Shown: positions 26,135 through 35,883 of the stretch, piece after piece
Layout: each line of letters opens with the position of its first letter
Position numbering within the stretch: the stretch's first letter is position 1
Assembly: GCA_049802235.1 (NCBI GenBank)
Contig: JBARMB010000081.1
Coordinates: 1-40,601, forward strand
Length of the DNA stretch: 40,601 nt
Reading direction: 5' to 3'
Source: VBDM01 sp049802235
Lineage (GTDB): Bacteria; Pseudomonadota; Gammaproteobacteria; Burkholderiales; SG8-39
The notes under the pieces: generated by a model
Database searches by the model: none
Told to the model about the DNA's origin: nothing
The model's input: only the letters and a program-made list of their open reading frames with translations
Made by a program: the position numbers and the translations under genes

Positions 26135-27889
26135 ATGGATATCAGGTCAGTTATCGAATTGCTCGCGCCAGCCGGCCTTGGTTCGCCGACGCTCAATGCA
26201 TTGGTTCCGAACGAAAGCAACTACACGGCGCTGCTCATGCAACCGCGCGGTCAGATCGAGGCCAGCGCTGCAGGAGTTCGGAATCGAGACCGAGATCTTG
26301 CTCATAGGCAGTTTAGAAAATTCTTGGACGATGCACGAGAAACACAAGCCGATCTAGTGATCACGCCCGAGTACTCAATGCCTTGGGACACTCTCGTTCA
26401 GTCGATCAAGGCAGGCGCCGTTCCTGCACAGGGGAAACTCTGGGCGCTTGGCTGCGAGAGCATTAAGTACAGCGAACTCGAGGTGCTCAAGCAGGATCTC
26501 ACTCCATTCGCAACGGTGCTGTGTGAACCGCTTCAGCCAGACCCTGGGCGATTCACTGATCCGCTTGCCTATGTGTTCCTTGCCTCACCGGTTGACGGTA
26601 ACGGCGCCGCAAGAACCGTCGTGCTCGTACAGTTCAAGACGTACCCAATGGGGGACAACGACCATTTCGAGTTTAATCATCTGCAGCGGGGTACTCGTAT
26701 CTACCAATTCGGTGGCATCGGGCAAAGCCTAAAGCTCGTCTCCTTGATCTGTTCTGATGTCTTCGCGTTCCAGGATGCAGATGCCCAAGCCATTTACGAT
26801 CGAGCATTAATAGTCCATATTCAACTCAACCCAGCGCCACGACAAGCGCAGTATCGACAATACAGGGATCGCCTTCTGCGATTTCAAGGCGATGCGACAG
26901 AACTTATCTGTCTGAACTGGGCTAGAGATGTGCATGAGTGGTGTGGCGAGCAGGTGAAGCCCTGGCACAACATTGCAGGCTCGGCGTGGTACCTGCGACC
27001 GGACAAGTATGACGACAGGGACGCAACACTATCCGCCAACCACCGACGAGGCCTCTATTACACTTGGCTTAAGCCACTCCGTGTGCACGCTCTTTTCTTC
27101 AACTTCGAACCTGCGACCTACCTGCTTGAAGCCACCAAGGTCGCCCATATTGGCGTTCCAGCCGCCATTTCCCGGCGCCGCGGCCCACAACTTACGAAGA
27201 CCTGCGCCTGGGACGATGCGACTGGGGCTTGGGTCGAGCAGGTCGCTGCGGAGGACAGCTTCTCCGCTGTCGTCAGCGAGAGTGGTCATGCCAAAGAGGA
27301 GATCAAACGGATTGCTGATGGTAATCCGCTCGAGGCAGAGCGCGTCCTTGCATTGTGTGCCGGTAAGATTGAGATTGAGGATGGCGACGACTGGTATGGT
27401 GTTCGCCGATTGGACTCGTGCGTCATTGATGTGTCCGAGGTCATTCGTCGACTCACGTTTTGCCAAGATACAGACAAAGATGCGTGCGAGTTTCGTATAA
27501 GGCGGCTAAAGCGTAGTGGGCACCTCTGGGACATTCTGAAGACCGACAATCAGTTGCCCCCAGCGCTCGCGGATCTCAAGGACGGCTTTCGCCTAGAATG
27601 GTCCCCGGCTTTCCCTCATCAAAATGCGATATCGGCCAAAGGGCAACGCGCAACAGTGATCTACATGGGCGAGGACTCCAGCGCCGCGCAGATTGAAGCC
27701 ACTGCGAAGACAGTTGCTGAGTACCTTAACAGGTCATTTTCTGACTCGGACAAAAGCCTGTTCGCAAAACAGCGCCTAGCTGTCTGGTCTCGTGAGAACG
27801 AGAAGATCGCTCTTTATCGTCCACATCGCTACGTCAAGATTGATCAGACAGGTGACACCTCCGAGTTCGATATAGGGAGGGAGACATGA
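26135..27889 (+). CDS. Nitrilase-fold (carbon-nitrogen hydrolase) protein of a two-gene defence-like module
   Basis: This 584-residue protein has an N-terminal nitrilase-superfamily domain. The complete Glu-Lys-Cys triad is visible: E79 in LVITPEYSMPW, K168 in VQFKTYPMGDN and C206 in LVSLICSDVF, with family-like spacing (89 and 38 residues). HIQLNPAPRQ after the cysteine also fits. Residues from about 340 to the end form a region I do not recognise. The gene overlaps the SMC-like ATPase gene by 4 bases (ATGA), so the two are translated together. The AT-richer composition marks it as foreign to the flanking metabolic genes. Nitrilase domains have a known defence precedent in type 1 defence reverse transcriptases (RT-nitrilase). 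An effector controlled by the ATPase is inferred. A plain metabolic amidase is unlikely here. Confidence 0.7.
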   Translation: MDIRSVIELLAPAGLGSPTLNALVPNESNYTALLMQPRGQIEASAAGVRNRDRDLAHRQFRKFLDDARETQADLVITPEYSMPWDTLVQSIKAGAVPAQGKLWALGCESIKYSELEVLKQDLTPFATVLCEPLQPDPGRFTDPLAYVFLASPVDGNGAARTVVLVQFKTYPMGDNDHFEFNHLQRGTRIYQFGGIGQSLKLVSLICSDVFAFQDADAQAIYDRALIVHIQLNPAPRQAQYRQYRDRLLRFQGDATELICLNWARDVHEWCGEQVKPWHNIAGSAWYLRPDKYDDRDATLSANHRRGLYYTWLKPLRVHALFFNFEPATYLLEATKVAHIGVPAAISRRRGPQLTKTCAWDDATGAWVEQVAAEDSFSAVVSESGHAKEEIKRIADGNPLEAERVLALCAGKIEIEDGDDWYGVRRLDSCVIDVSEVIRRLTFCQDTDKDACEFRIRRLKRSGHLWDILKTDNQLPPALADLKDGFRLEWSPAFPHQNAISAKGQRATVIYMGEDSSAAQIEATAKTVAEYLNRSFSDSDKSLFAKQRLAVWSRENEKIALYRPHRYVKIDQTGDTSEFDIGRET

Positions 27890-30800
27890 CCCTAAACATC
27901 TCGCAACTCCGCGAGCGCGTGGCCGCGCGGTTCCCCGACGTTGAGCAAGTGGATGATTCAATTATCCGCTTCACTAAAAAGGCAGGCGAGCTGCCCTTCG
28001 CTGTGTACTACCTCGACGTCGCGCAAGACCTGCCAAGAACTCAAGAGACGCTGACGAAGTATCAGGATCGAGTAATCGGGCGTCATTTCTTCGAAGGCAG
28101 GAAGAGTCTTCAATGGAGCAACTATCTGTACTTCGTCACCAGCGGAGACCGCTTAGCGAGCAGCGAACTGCGCAAAGCCAAAGACTTGATTGAACGCGAC
28201 CGAAGTTATGCGCGTAAGTTCGTCATCTCCGAAGATGATCTTGATTCGGTACTCGCGCCGCCGGTGGTCGAACCCGCGGAAGCTACTCCGCACGCTAATA
28301 TCCTCTCCGTTTGGACAAATCGCCTGGTCGAAGCCGGCCTCGACAGGGCGATTCTGAGTGATGACGACCTCCCAACGCGACTGAAACTGATCGAGTCTTC
28401 ATTAAGCAAGCCCACTACCAAGCCGCAAGCGCCAAGGCGCAATGTGGAAATCAGGGCTGAACCGTTTATTCGGTCGCTGCAGCTGAAGAAATTTCGGGGC
28501 TTCCCCCGCGAGCGGAGCTTTGAGTTCAGCACAGTAAACCTTATCTTCGGGGCCAATGGTTCGGGTAAGACGTCGCTCCTTGAAGCCATCGAGCTCTTTT
28601 ATTGCGGTCGGAATAAGCGGAATCCAGACGCGCGGCCTGCGTACGAGTTGGTTGCAGCCCTTGCGGATGGCCGGACCGAGAAGGCGACTGGCAGCCGCGG
28701 CTTTCAGCCATTGCGAGATCGGAACCTTACGTGGTATGGGCAGCCTGAAATTAAGACCAACAATCTATACCTGAGTTTTGCTCGGTTCAATTTTCTTGAC
28801 ACCGATGCGGCGGTGAGCCTGGCAGATTCCACGTCTCGGATCGAGGAGGACCTCTCTAAGCTGCTGGTGGGCCCTGATGCTGCGAAGACGTGGCGCGACA
28901 TCGAACGCGTATGCGAAGCCGTGTCGTTGGAGCTACGTGGCATTCGCCCGCGCAAAGTGGAGACCGAAGAGGAACTCGCCGCTGTGGAGAAGCGGCTTAA
29001 GGAAGCCAGTGGTGTACAGCAGGAGTCAGACTCGATTCGCGCTCGCCTTGAGGAAATGATTCACCGAATTGGGTGGACTGGTGCCAAGGGCGACAAAGAA
29101 GCATTCGCGGGCAAGCTCGTGGAGGCGCTTTCCGAGCTAGTGGCATTAGCGCACCAAGCGAAGGCCCTTGATTGGACAGATTCACCTGTCTCGATCAACG
29201 GGCTGGCGAAGTATTGTCGCGAGGCCAAGGTTACCAGCGAGAAAGCTGAAGTGGATATTTCTCGCCTGGACGTCCTGCGAAAGAGCCAGAAGCGTCTTGC
29301 AGATTCGATTATGCGAGATCGAGAAGCATTGGATCTAATAGAGCAGGCTAGACGATTGATCGATGTGGGCGTACCTAAACGCGCCGCAGAACAAAACAAA
29401 CTGCAGAGCACTGTGGCGACCCATTCCGGTTGGCTGGCTGGTCTGGATGTAGACGCCTTAGGTGTGCTTTCGACTGCCGATCTCGACATGAAGGTGGCGG
29501 TCTGCCATGAGGCCGTTGTTTCAAAGCGGTTCGCGGCAGAGGCTTTGCTTGTGAAGGCAAAGGAAGATTACGCGAACTTCAGCAAACTACGTGATCAATC
29601 GATTAATCTTGCGCAGGAACTCCGTCAAACGGCAGAACGAATCCTTCGGGGTAGTCCCAAGCCTGATGAGTGCCCACTTTGCCACACCCAGTTTGGACCA
29701 GGTGAATTGGCAAACCACATCAAGGAGGGTGCTGATAGGCACCTCGAAGCGCTTGGCCAGGGGCTTCTCACCCAGCTACGGCAACGAGAGGTCGCGGTGC
29801 GCGAGGCTACTGCTGGCGAGGTCGCCTCGGGCTGGCTTAGGAAGTTCTGTGATCGGGCAAGTCTTGCCGCTGGCATCTCGGTTCGTTTGGCATTAGCTAG
29901 AGTGGAAGATGCAAAGCGGGCGCTCGCAGAGGGTCAAGCCCGGCTCGAGGCATTGAACAGCGAGGTGCTTACGCTTGAGTCGCAGGGGCTTTCAATGGCG
30001 AGACTGGAGGAGATCTCGGCTCGGTTGCGCGAGCTGACATATCCTCTTCCTAAATTCTCGCGAGAGGCGGCGGATCGACTGCTATCAACCATCGATCAGG
30101 GTTCGGCGAATTCATCTCGGACCCTTGAGGCCGAGAGAAGGCAGGCAGGCGAGCTACAACAGACGCTTGAGGCAACGCTTGGTTCCGCGGAGCCCGGTGT
30201 TCAGGACCTTAAGGGCGCGTTATCGCGACTGAAGGAAAGGCTCACGGCGGTAGAGAGCATTCGAACGAAGCTCGGCGACTTTTCCTCGTCGTTTCCCTGG
30301 TCTGGGACGAAACCGCTTGCGGAGTTCGTGGTCGAAGCTGAGTCGGTCCGTAAGGTCGCCGCTGAGTTGCAGGTAGCTCTCGGCAGGGAAAGACAGGCGC
30401 AGGCCACTTACGCGGAATCGATCAAGCGCAAAGAGCATCTTCAAGGACGGCTTGCCGAGTTTGGGACACGTTTGAAGCGCCTGACCGAGACGCAGTCGAC
30501 TCTCGAAAGCCTACAAAGGGAGCATTCACTGAAGAAGGCGATGGACTCCGCGCTTCAGGAGAATCGCGCCGGCATCGAAGGAATCTTCTCGCGCATTCAT
30601 TCGCCAGCAGAGTTTCGCGGACTCGGCTCGAGTTGGAGCACGCTTGTTCGCAAGGTGGACGGCAGCGAGGCTAAGCTGAGCGAGATCAGCACCGGACAGC
30701 GGGCGGCGTTTGCGCTGTCCATCTTTCTCGCGCAAAACGCTCAGCTTACGGTGGCGCCACCCGTCGTTCTCATCGATGACCCGATAGCGCATGTCGACGA

Positions 30801-30993
30801 TCTGAACTCGTTGTCCTTCCTTGATTACCTGCGCGAGATTGTGTTGAAGGGCCGGAGGCAGATCTTCTTTGCAACGGCCAATGACAAACTGGCGACACTG
30901 TTCGAACGGAAGTTCGACTTTCTGGGGTCGGAGGGCTTTCGGAGGTTTGATCTGGGACGAGAGACCTCTCCCGCAGCGTCGATGGAGTCGTAG
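27886..30993 (+). CDS. SMC/Rad50-like ATPase with a novel N-terminal domain
   Basis: This is a 1035-residue cytoplasmic ATPase. Residues 1-190 form a separate N-terminal domain (ELPFAVYYLDVAQDLPRTQE, then FFEGRKSLQWSNYLYFVTSG) that I cannot name. The ABC/SMC head follows, with Walker A GANGSGKTS at 222-230. Long coiled coils run to a central CxxC (C596, C599; CPLCHTQFG), like a Rad50 zinc hook. The C-terminal head has an ISTGQRAA signature near 934-941 and Walker B VVLIDDP near 960-966. The 4-base overlap with the nitrilase-fold gene indicates a two-component system. SMC-type proteins with a variable enzymatic partner resemble Lamassu and ABC-three-component conflict systems; whether this belongs to one of those needs a profile search. 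Confidence 0.8.
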   Translation: MTLNISQLRERVAARFPDVEQVDDSIIRFTKKAGELPFAVYYLDVAQDLPRTQETLTKYQDRVIGRHFFEGRKSLQWSNYLYFVTSGDRLASSELRKAKDLIERDRSYARKFVISEDDLDSVLAPPVVEPAEATPHANILSVWTNRLVEAGLDRAILSDDDLPTRLKLIESSLSKPTTKPQAPRRNVEIRAEPFIRSLQLKKFRGFPRERSFEFSTVNLIFGANGSGKTSLLEAIELFYCGRNKRNPDARPAYELVAALADGRTEKATGSRGFQPLRDRNLTWYGQPEIKTNNLYLSFARFNFLDTDAAVSLADSTSRIEEDLSKLLVGPDAAKTWRDIERVCEAVSLELRGIRPRKVETEEELAAVEKRLKEASGVQQESDSIRARLEEMIHRIGWTGAKGDKEAFAGKLVEALSELVALAHQAKALDWTDSPVSINGLAKYCREAKVTSEKAEVDISRLDVLRKSQKRLADSIMRDREALDLIEQARRLIDVGVPKRAAEQNKLQSTVATHSGWLAGLDVDALGVLSTADLDMKVAVCHEAVVSKRFAAEALLVKAKEDYANFSKLRDQSINLAQELRQTAERILRGSPKPDECPLCHTQFGPGELANHIKEGADRHLEALGQGLLTQLRQREVAVREATAGEVASGWLRKFCDRASLAAGISVRLALARVEDAKRALAEGQARLEALNSEVLTLESQGLSMARLEEISARLRELTYPLPKFSREAADRLLSTIDQGSANSSRTLEAERRQAGELQQTLEATLGSAEPGVQDLKGALSRLKERLTAVESIRTKLGDFSSSFPWSGTKPLAEFVVEAESVRKVAAELQVALGRERQAQATYAESIKRKEHLQGRLAEFGTRLKRLTETQSTLESLQREHSLKKAMDSALQENRAGIEGIFSRIHSPAEFRGLGSSWSTLVRKVDGSEAKLSEISTGQRAAFALSIFLAQNAQLTVAPPVVLIDDPIAHVDDLNSLSFLDYLREIVLKGRRQIFFATANDKLATLFERKFDFLGSEGFRRFDLGRETSPAASMES

Positions 30994-31072
30994 CGAGTGG
31001 ACAGTGATGCGGCGACGCTCATAAACGCACTGCAGGCGAGCCGCGAAGCTGACTGACCTGGACTAAGCCTTA

Positions 31073-32344
31073 ATGCGCTTCATCCACGCCTCCGACCTCC
31101 ACATCGACAGCCCCCTGCGCGGCCTCGACCGCTACGAGGGCGCGCCCGTCGCACGGCTGCGCACTGCGACCCGGTCCGCGCTCGAACGCCTGGTCGACAT
31201 GGCGATCGCCGAGCGCGTGGACTTCGTTCTCTTCGCCGGCGACATCTATGACCGCGACTGGCAGGACTTTCACACCGGCCTGTTCTTTCGCGAGCAGATG
31301 GTGCGCCTGGGTCGGGCGGACATCCGCGTGTTCATCGTGCAGGGCAACCACGATGCGCAGGGCGTGATCACGCGCCAGTTGATCCTGCCGCCGAATGTCA
31401 CCGTGTTCTCCAGTCGCACCGCCCAGACCTTCCGGATCGATGAACTGTCGGTGGCAATCCACGGGCGGAGTTTCCCTGATCGGGCGGTGGACGAAGATCT
31501 GGTCCCTTCGTACCCGGCGCCCGTCCCGGACTTTTTCAATATCGGGATGCTGCACACCAGCCTCAACGGCCGGGTGGGCCATGACACCTACGCACCGACG
31601 GATCTCGCAACGCTGGTGGCGAAGGGCTATGACTACTGGGCGCTGGGGCACGTTCATGCGCGCGAGGTGGTGTCGGAGGTGCCGCGCGTCGTCTTCCCGG
31701 GCAACCTTCAGGGCCGGCTTGCGAACGAGACAGGCGCCAAGGGTTGCGAGCTGGTCACGGTGGAGGCGGGACGGGTCGAGGCCGAATTCGTGGCGCTCGA
31801 TGTCGCGCGGTGGAATCAGGTGGTGGTGCCGCTGGATGGCCTCGACCGCCTGGAGGCGCTGGGCGATGCTTTCCGCGAGGCACTGGAGCCGGTGCTCGTC
31901 GGTGCCACGGACAGGTTGCACGCAGTGCGGGTCACGCTGACCGGCTCGACGGCGTTGCACCGGCTGGAGGCGAACCAGCCGGGTACGCTGGCAGCGGCGG
32001 TGCAGGCGGCGGCGCAGGACGTGAGCGACACAGAGGTCTGGATTGAGCAGGTGCGGCTGGAGTTGACGACACCGATGGATCGAACCCAGGCTGCGCAGCG
32101 CCAGGACGCGGTGGGCGAGCTGATCCGGTTGGTGGACTCGATTGCCAGCGACGACGCGGCGCTGGCGAGTTGGGCGAGAGCCGAGCTGGGCGAGCTGCTG
32201 AACGCGTTGCCGACCGAAGTTGCCACCGGCGTGGCCACCGGCGACGTGCTGCGGTTGGACAACTTCGCCGACCTGCGGGCTCTGCTTACGGATGCGGAAG
32301 CGACGGTGCTCGCGCGCATTGCGGCAGCGGCGGACGGCGAATGA
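31073..32344 (+). CDS. Mre11/SbcD-like metallophosphoesterase, YhaO type
   Basis: This is a 423-residue calcineurin-like phosphoesterase related to SbcD/Mre11. All metal-binding motifs are seen: SDLHID (D8, H10), GDIYD (D57), GNHD (N92-H93-D94), an MLHTSL histidine and GHVH. The C-terminal part (ELTTPMDRTQAAQRQDAVGELI) is of the YhaO type rather than classical SbcD. Its stop overlaps the ATG of the Rad50-like gene, so the two should form a nuclease-ATPase complex processing DNA ends. It starts 79 bases after the SMC-like gene and is visibly GC-richer, suggesting a separate cassette. Confidence 0.88.
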   Translation: MRFIHASDLHIDSPLRGLDRYEGAPVARLRTATRSALERLVDMAIAERVDFVLFAGDIYDRDWQDFHTGLFFREQMVRLGRADIRVFIVQGNHDAQGVITRQLILPPNVTVFSSRTAQTFRIDELSVAIHGRSFPDRAVDEDLVPSYPAPVPDFFNIGMLHTSLNGRVGHDTYAPTDLATLVAKGYDYWALGHVHAREVVSEVPRVVFPGNLQGRLANETGAKGCELVTVEAGRVEAEFVALDVARWNQVVVPLDGLDRLEALGDAFREALEPVLVGATDRLHAVRVTLTGSTALHRLEANQPGTLAAAVQAAAQDVSDTEVWIEQVRLELTTPMDRTQAAQRQDAVGELIRLVDSIASDDAALASWARAELGELLNALPTEVATGVATGDVLRLDNFADLRALLTDAEATVLARIAAAADGE

Positions 32345-35300
32345 AACTCGCTCGGCTGCTGCTGCAAGCCTTCGGGCCGTTCACCGACAAGACGCTCGAT
32401 TTCTCGGAGAGCGCGAGCAATCTGCACCTGATTTACGGTCCGAACGAAGCGGGCAAATCGGCGGCGTTGCGGGCGATAACCGACCTGCGATTCGGCATTC
32501 CTCTGCGCAGTCCGGATGACTTCATCCACTCCACCGGACAGATGCGCGTCGCGGGACTCTTCATCGACGACCAGGGCGAGCCCATCGGTCTGATCCGACG
32601 CAAAGGCCGCGGCGCGACGTTGTCGCGATTCGATGTCGCCACTGAACAGCCCGACCCAGCCCTGCCGGTGCTGCGCGAGCATGAACTGGCGCTGACTGGT
32701 GGCGTTGAGCGCAGCGAGTTCGAAGCGATGTTCGGGCTCAATCACGCGCGCCTGCGCGCAGGCGGCGATCTGTTGCTCAAGGGGGAGGGCGAGCTCGGCT
32801 CGGCGCTGTTCGAGGCCAGTGCCGGCACCCGCGGTATCGCGGCGATTCTGACGACCTTGGACGATGACGCGAAAAAGCTCTTCAACCCGCATGGTCGCGC
32901 GCAGAACGCGACGATCAACGAGGCGCGCCGACAACTTGATGAGCAGTGGCACGCGTGGCGTGAGGCGCAGACCAAACCGGCCGAGTGGCAGGCTCTGAAT
33001 CGCGCACACGAGCAGGCCAAGGCTAAGTTGACCGAGATCGAAAAGGCAATCGAGGCCTTGCGCCGGCGAGGGAATGAACTGACCGAATTGCGCACGGTCG
33101 AGCCGTTGCTGCGGCAGCACGACCGTGCACTGGCGGAACTGCAGGCGCTGGCCGAGGTGCCTGATCTTCCCGCGAGCGCGCGCGAGGAGCGGCTGGCGGC
33201 GGAGCAGGCACAGGGCCGTGCACAGCAAGAATTTCAGGACGCCGAGCTTGAACTCACGCGCTGTGCAGAGGCGCTCGCCGTTTTGGTGATCGAGACGCCC
33301 TTGCTTGAGCACGCCGAGGTGATCGAACGGCTGGCTGCCGGCGTAGAGGCCGCCTCGCGCAGTCGGATAGAGGCGCAGCAACAGCAGGCGATCGTCGAGC
33401 GGATTGACGCTGAGCTGACGGCAAGGGCAGCGCGGATCGCTCCCGGGCGGGATATTCGTGAGGTCCTGAACGCAGCGCCCTCGGAAGCCGATCGCGTGGC
33501 CTTGAACAATCACCTGCAGGCGATCAGCCGCCTCAACGAGCGTCTGGCGGGAACTCTCCAGCGCGCCCTGGAATTGGACGAGGCACTAAACGCCGAGGCG
33601 GAAGAAGCTCCCGCACTGCCCGACCCGACCGTGCGGCAAAGCTTGGCCGAGGCCCTGCAGCGGGCTCAGGCGCTGGGCGATGTGGGGCGGAGGCGAGGCG
33701 AACTCGACCGCCAGATCGGCGAACTCGAAGGCCGACTCATTCAGTCTCTGTCGGACATGGGCGCCGAATCCGAGCAGGTATTGCGCAGAGCCCAGCCGTT
33801 GCTGGAAGCGCAGATTGCCCAGGCCCGGCAGGAGCTGGCCGAGATTGAAGAGGCGGAGCGCGATGCGCACCGCGATGACCGACAATTAGAGCGCGATCTG
33901 GAACAACAGCGGCTTGAGCAACGACAGCTCGCTGCTGAAGGCGAGGTGGTCACCGCCGAGACGTTACGCCTCGCCCGGGAGCGGCGTGATGACGGCTGGA
34001 CGCGCGTTCGTAAAGCCTATGTGGACCGCACCGAGGATGCGGCCGAGCTGGGTCGCGCGTTCGATGCAGATCGTCTGCTGCCGGACGCTTTTGAGGCCGC
34101 ACAGGAAGAGTCCGACCGGCAAGCCGACCTGTTGCGCGCGAATGCGAAGCGCGCGGTTGCATCCGAGCAATGTTCCACGCGCATCGAACAGATGGAAGCG
34201 CGTCGCCGCGAGATTGCTGCCGCACTGGCGTCTCTTGGGGCACGGCGCGAAAGCGTGCTCGCCGGGTGGACGGCGCGTCTCACACAGTCGCAGTTGCCGG
34301 CGCTGGATGTCGACGCGCTGCACGAGTGGCAAGGTCGGCGGGACGTTGTGCTGGAGTTTGCAGGGCGCCTGGCGGGACTGCGTTCGGATCGCGAAGGTGT
34401 GCTGGCGGAAGCGTCGATAGCAGCTTCGGCGCTGGTCGTCACACTGCGCGCCGCCGGGCAGACCGTCGCCGAAGTGAAGGTTGGAGGCGAAGTCGATGCG
34501 CTGCCGTCGCTAATGGGGCAGGCGCTTCAATGGGAGAAAAAAGCTGCCGAGGGCGAAGCCGAACGCGGCGCGCGCGCAAGGGCGTTACGCGTGCAACAGG
34601 CCGACCGGAAGAAGGTTGACGCACTGATTGTGCAGACCGAGACCGATTTGCGTCGCCACGAGGGGGCGCTTGATGCCTGGCATGGACGGCTGTTCCTGCC
34701 GTCCGATAGCGCCGCGGAAACCGTGAAGGCGCGACTCGAAGAACTCGATGCCTTGGCTCGACAGTCCACAGTCCTGAACGATGCGCGGCTGGCCCAGACC
34801 CATCACAATGCAGTAGTCAACGACATCGAGGCCCGTGCCGCGCAACTCGCGATGCTGGTCGGCGAACCGGGACCGGTGTCGGTAGATGACTTTACGGATC
34901 GTTTGCGCAGGCGCCTTGTGGCGTCACGAGAGAGTGAGCAGGCGCGCAACACACTAATCCGTGATCAAGACCGGGCGCAGAAAAAGAAGCGGCAGGCACA
35001 AACGGAACTTGAGCAACAAGGCGCTGTGCTGGCGCAACTCTGTTCGGCGGCAGGCGTCGCAATAGCCGACCTGCTTCCGGAAAGGGAGGAGAGCGCTGCC
35101 CGCAAGCGCCAGGCACAGACCCACCTGTCAACCCTTCGCCAGCAGCTCGCGCAGGCATCGGCGCGCCCGGAAGAAGAGCTACGCCAGAGTCTTGCCGGCC
35201 AGGATGCAGTCGCCATCGAAAGTGAACGCGAGAGATCCAGGCTGGAGATCGGGCAGCGCGAAACGGAGCAGGCCTCGGCGCGCCAAGCCGAGGAACAGGC

Positions 35301-35874
35301 GCGGCGAGTTCTGGAGGCGATCGACACCTCGGATCGCGCGGCGACCGCGCGGGAAGCAATGGAATCAGCCGCCGCGCGATTCCGGGCGGCGATCCGGCCG
35401 TGGGCGCGCTTGAGGCTTGCGCACGCGCTGCTAATGGAGTCGCTGAATCGCTTCCGCGAACGCGCTCAGGCGCCGATGGTGGCCGCAGCATCCACGTACT
35501 TCTCGCTCATGACCGGGGGGCGGTATCAGCGGCTGGTAGCCGACGAAGCCGACGACAAGCCTGTGCTCCGCGCCCAACGGGCGGACGGCGTCCGGATTGG
35601 GGTCGAGGCCATGAGCGACGGCACGGCCGATCAACTCTATCTGGCGTTACGACTCGCGGCGCTCGATCTGCGAGGTGCATCACACCCGCACATGCCGCTC
35701 GTGCTCGACGACGTACTCATTACCTCGGACGATGAACGCGCGGCAAACATCCTGCGGGCGCTGGAGCGGTTCGCCGAGGGCGGGCAGGTTATGATCTTTA
35801 CGCATCATCGTCATTTGATTGACGTAGCACGAGCCGCTTTAGGCGACAAAGCCTTGGCGGTCCACAGCCTGTAG
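32341..35874 (+). CDS. Rad50/SbcC-like AAA ATPase, YhaN type
   Basis: This is a 1177-residue SMC-type ATPase. ATG 32341 (MKLARLLLQAFGPFTDKTLD) overlaps the YhaO-like stop and is the normal start; the frame is open further left without family sequence. Walker A is GPNEAGKS at 33-40. The N-terminal head includes an ELALTGGVERSEFEAMFGLNH segment typical of YhaN. Very long Glu/Ala/Arg-rich coiled coils follow, with no clear CxxC hook. The C-terminal head has AMSDGTADQLYLALRLAAL near 1090 and Walker B LVLDDVLITSDDERA near 1120. It should act with the phosphoesterase on DNA ends. A housekeeping repair role is possible, but the island position favours defence. Confidence 0.88.
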   Translation: MKLARLLLQAFGPFTDKTLDFSESASNLHLIYGPNEAGKSAALRAITDLRFGIPLRSPDDFIHSTGQMRVAGLFIDDQGEPIGLIRRKGRGATLSRFDVATEQPDPALPVLREHELALTGGVERSEFEAMFGLNHARLRAGGDLLLKGEGELGSALFEASAGTRGIAAILTTLDDDAKKLFNPHGRAQNATINEARRQLDEQWHAWREAQTKPAEWQALNRAHEQAKAKLTEIEKAIEALRRRGNELTELRTVEPLLRQHDRALAELQALAEVPDLPASAREERLAAEQAQGRAQQEFQDAELELTRCAEALAVLVIETPLLEHAEVIERLAAGVEAASRSRIEAQQQQAIVERIDAELTARAARIAPGRDIREVLNAAPSEADRVALNNHLQAISRLNERLAGTLQRALELDEALNAEAEEAPALPDPTVRQSLAEALQRAQALGDVGRRRGELDRQIGELEGRLIQSLSDMGAESEQVLRRAQPLLEAQIAQARQELAEIEEAERDAHRDDRQLERDLEQQRLEQRQLAAEGEVVTAETLRLARERRDDGWTRVRKAYVDRTEDAAELGRAFDADRLLPDAFEAAQEESDRQADLLRANAKRAVASEQCSTRIEQMEARRREIAAALASLGARRESVLAGWTARLTQSQLPALDVDALHEWQGRRDVVLEFAGRLAGLRSDREGVLAEASIAASALVVTLRAAGQTVAEVKVGGEVDALPSLMGQALQWEKKAAEGEAERGARARALRVQQADRKKVDALIVQTETDLRRHEGALDAWHGRLFLPSDSAAETVKARLEELDALARQSTVLNDARLAQTHHNAVVNDIEARAAQLAMLVGEPGPVSVDDFTDRLRRRLVASRESEQARNTLIRDQDRAQKKKRQAQTELEQQGAVLAQLCSAAGVAIADLLPEREESAARKRQAQTHLSTLRQQLAQASARPEEELRQSLAGQDAVAIESERERSRLEIGQRETEQASARQAEEQARRVLEAIDTSDRAATAREAMESAAARFRAAIRPWARLRLAHALLMESLNRFRERAQAPMVAAASTYFSLMTGGRYQRLVADEADDKPVLRAQRADGVRIGVEAMSDGTADQLYLALRLAALDLRGASHPHMPLVLDDVLITSDDERAANILRALERFAEGGQVMIFTHHRHLIDVARAALGDKALAVHSL

Positions 35875-35883
35875 GATTCGACC

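Noticed and set aside
27886..30993. Calling the nitrilase-linked ATPase a standard RecN, RecF or SbcC repair protein
   Set aside because: The 190-residue N-terminal domain, the coupling to a nitrilase-fold gene and the presence of a separate Rad50-like protein nearby do not fit a housekeeping assignment.
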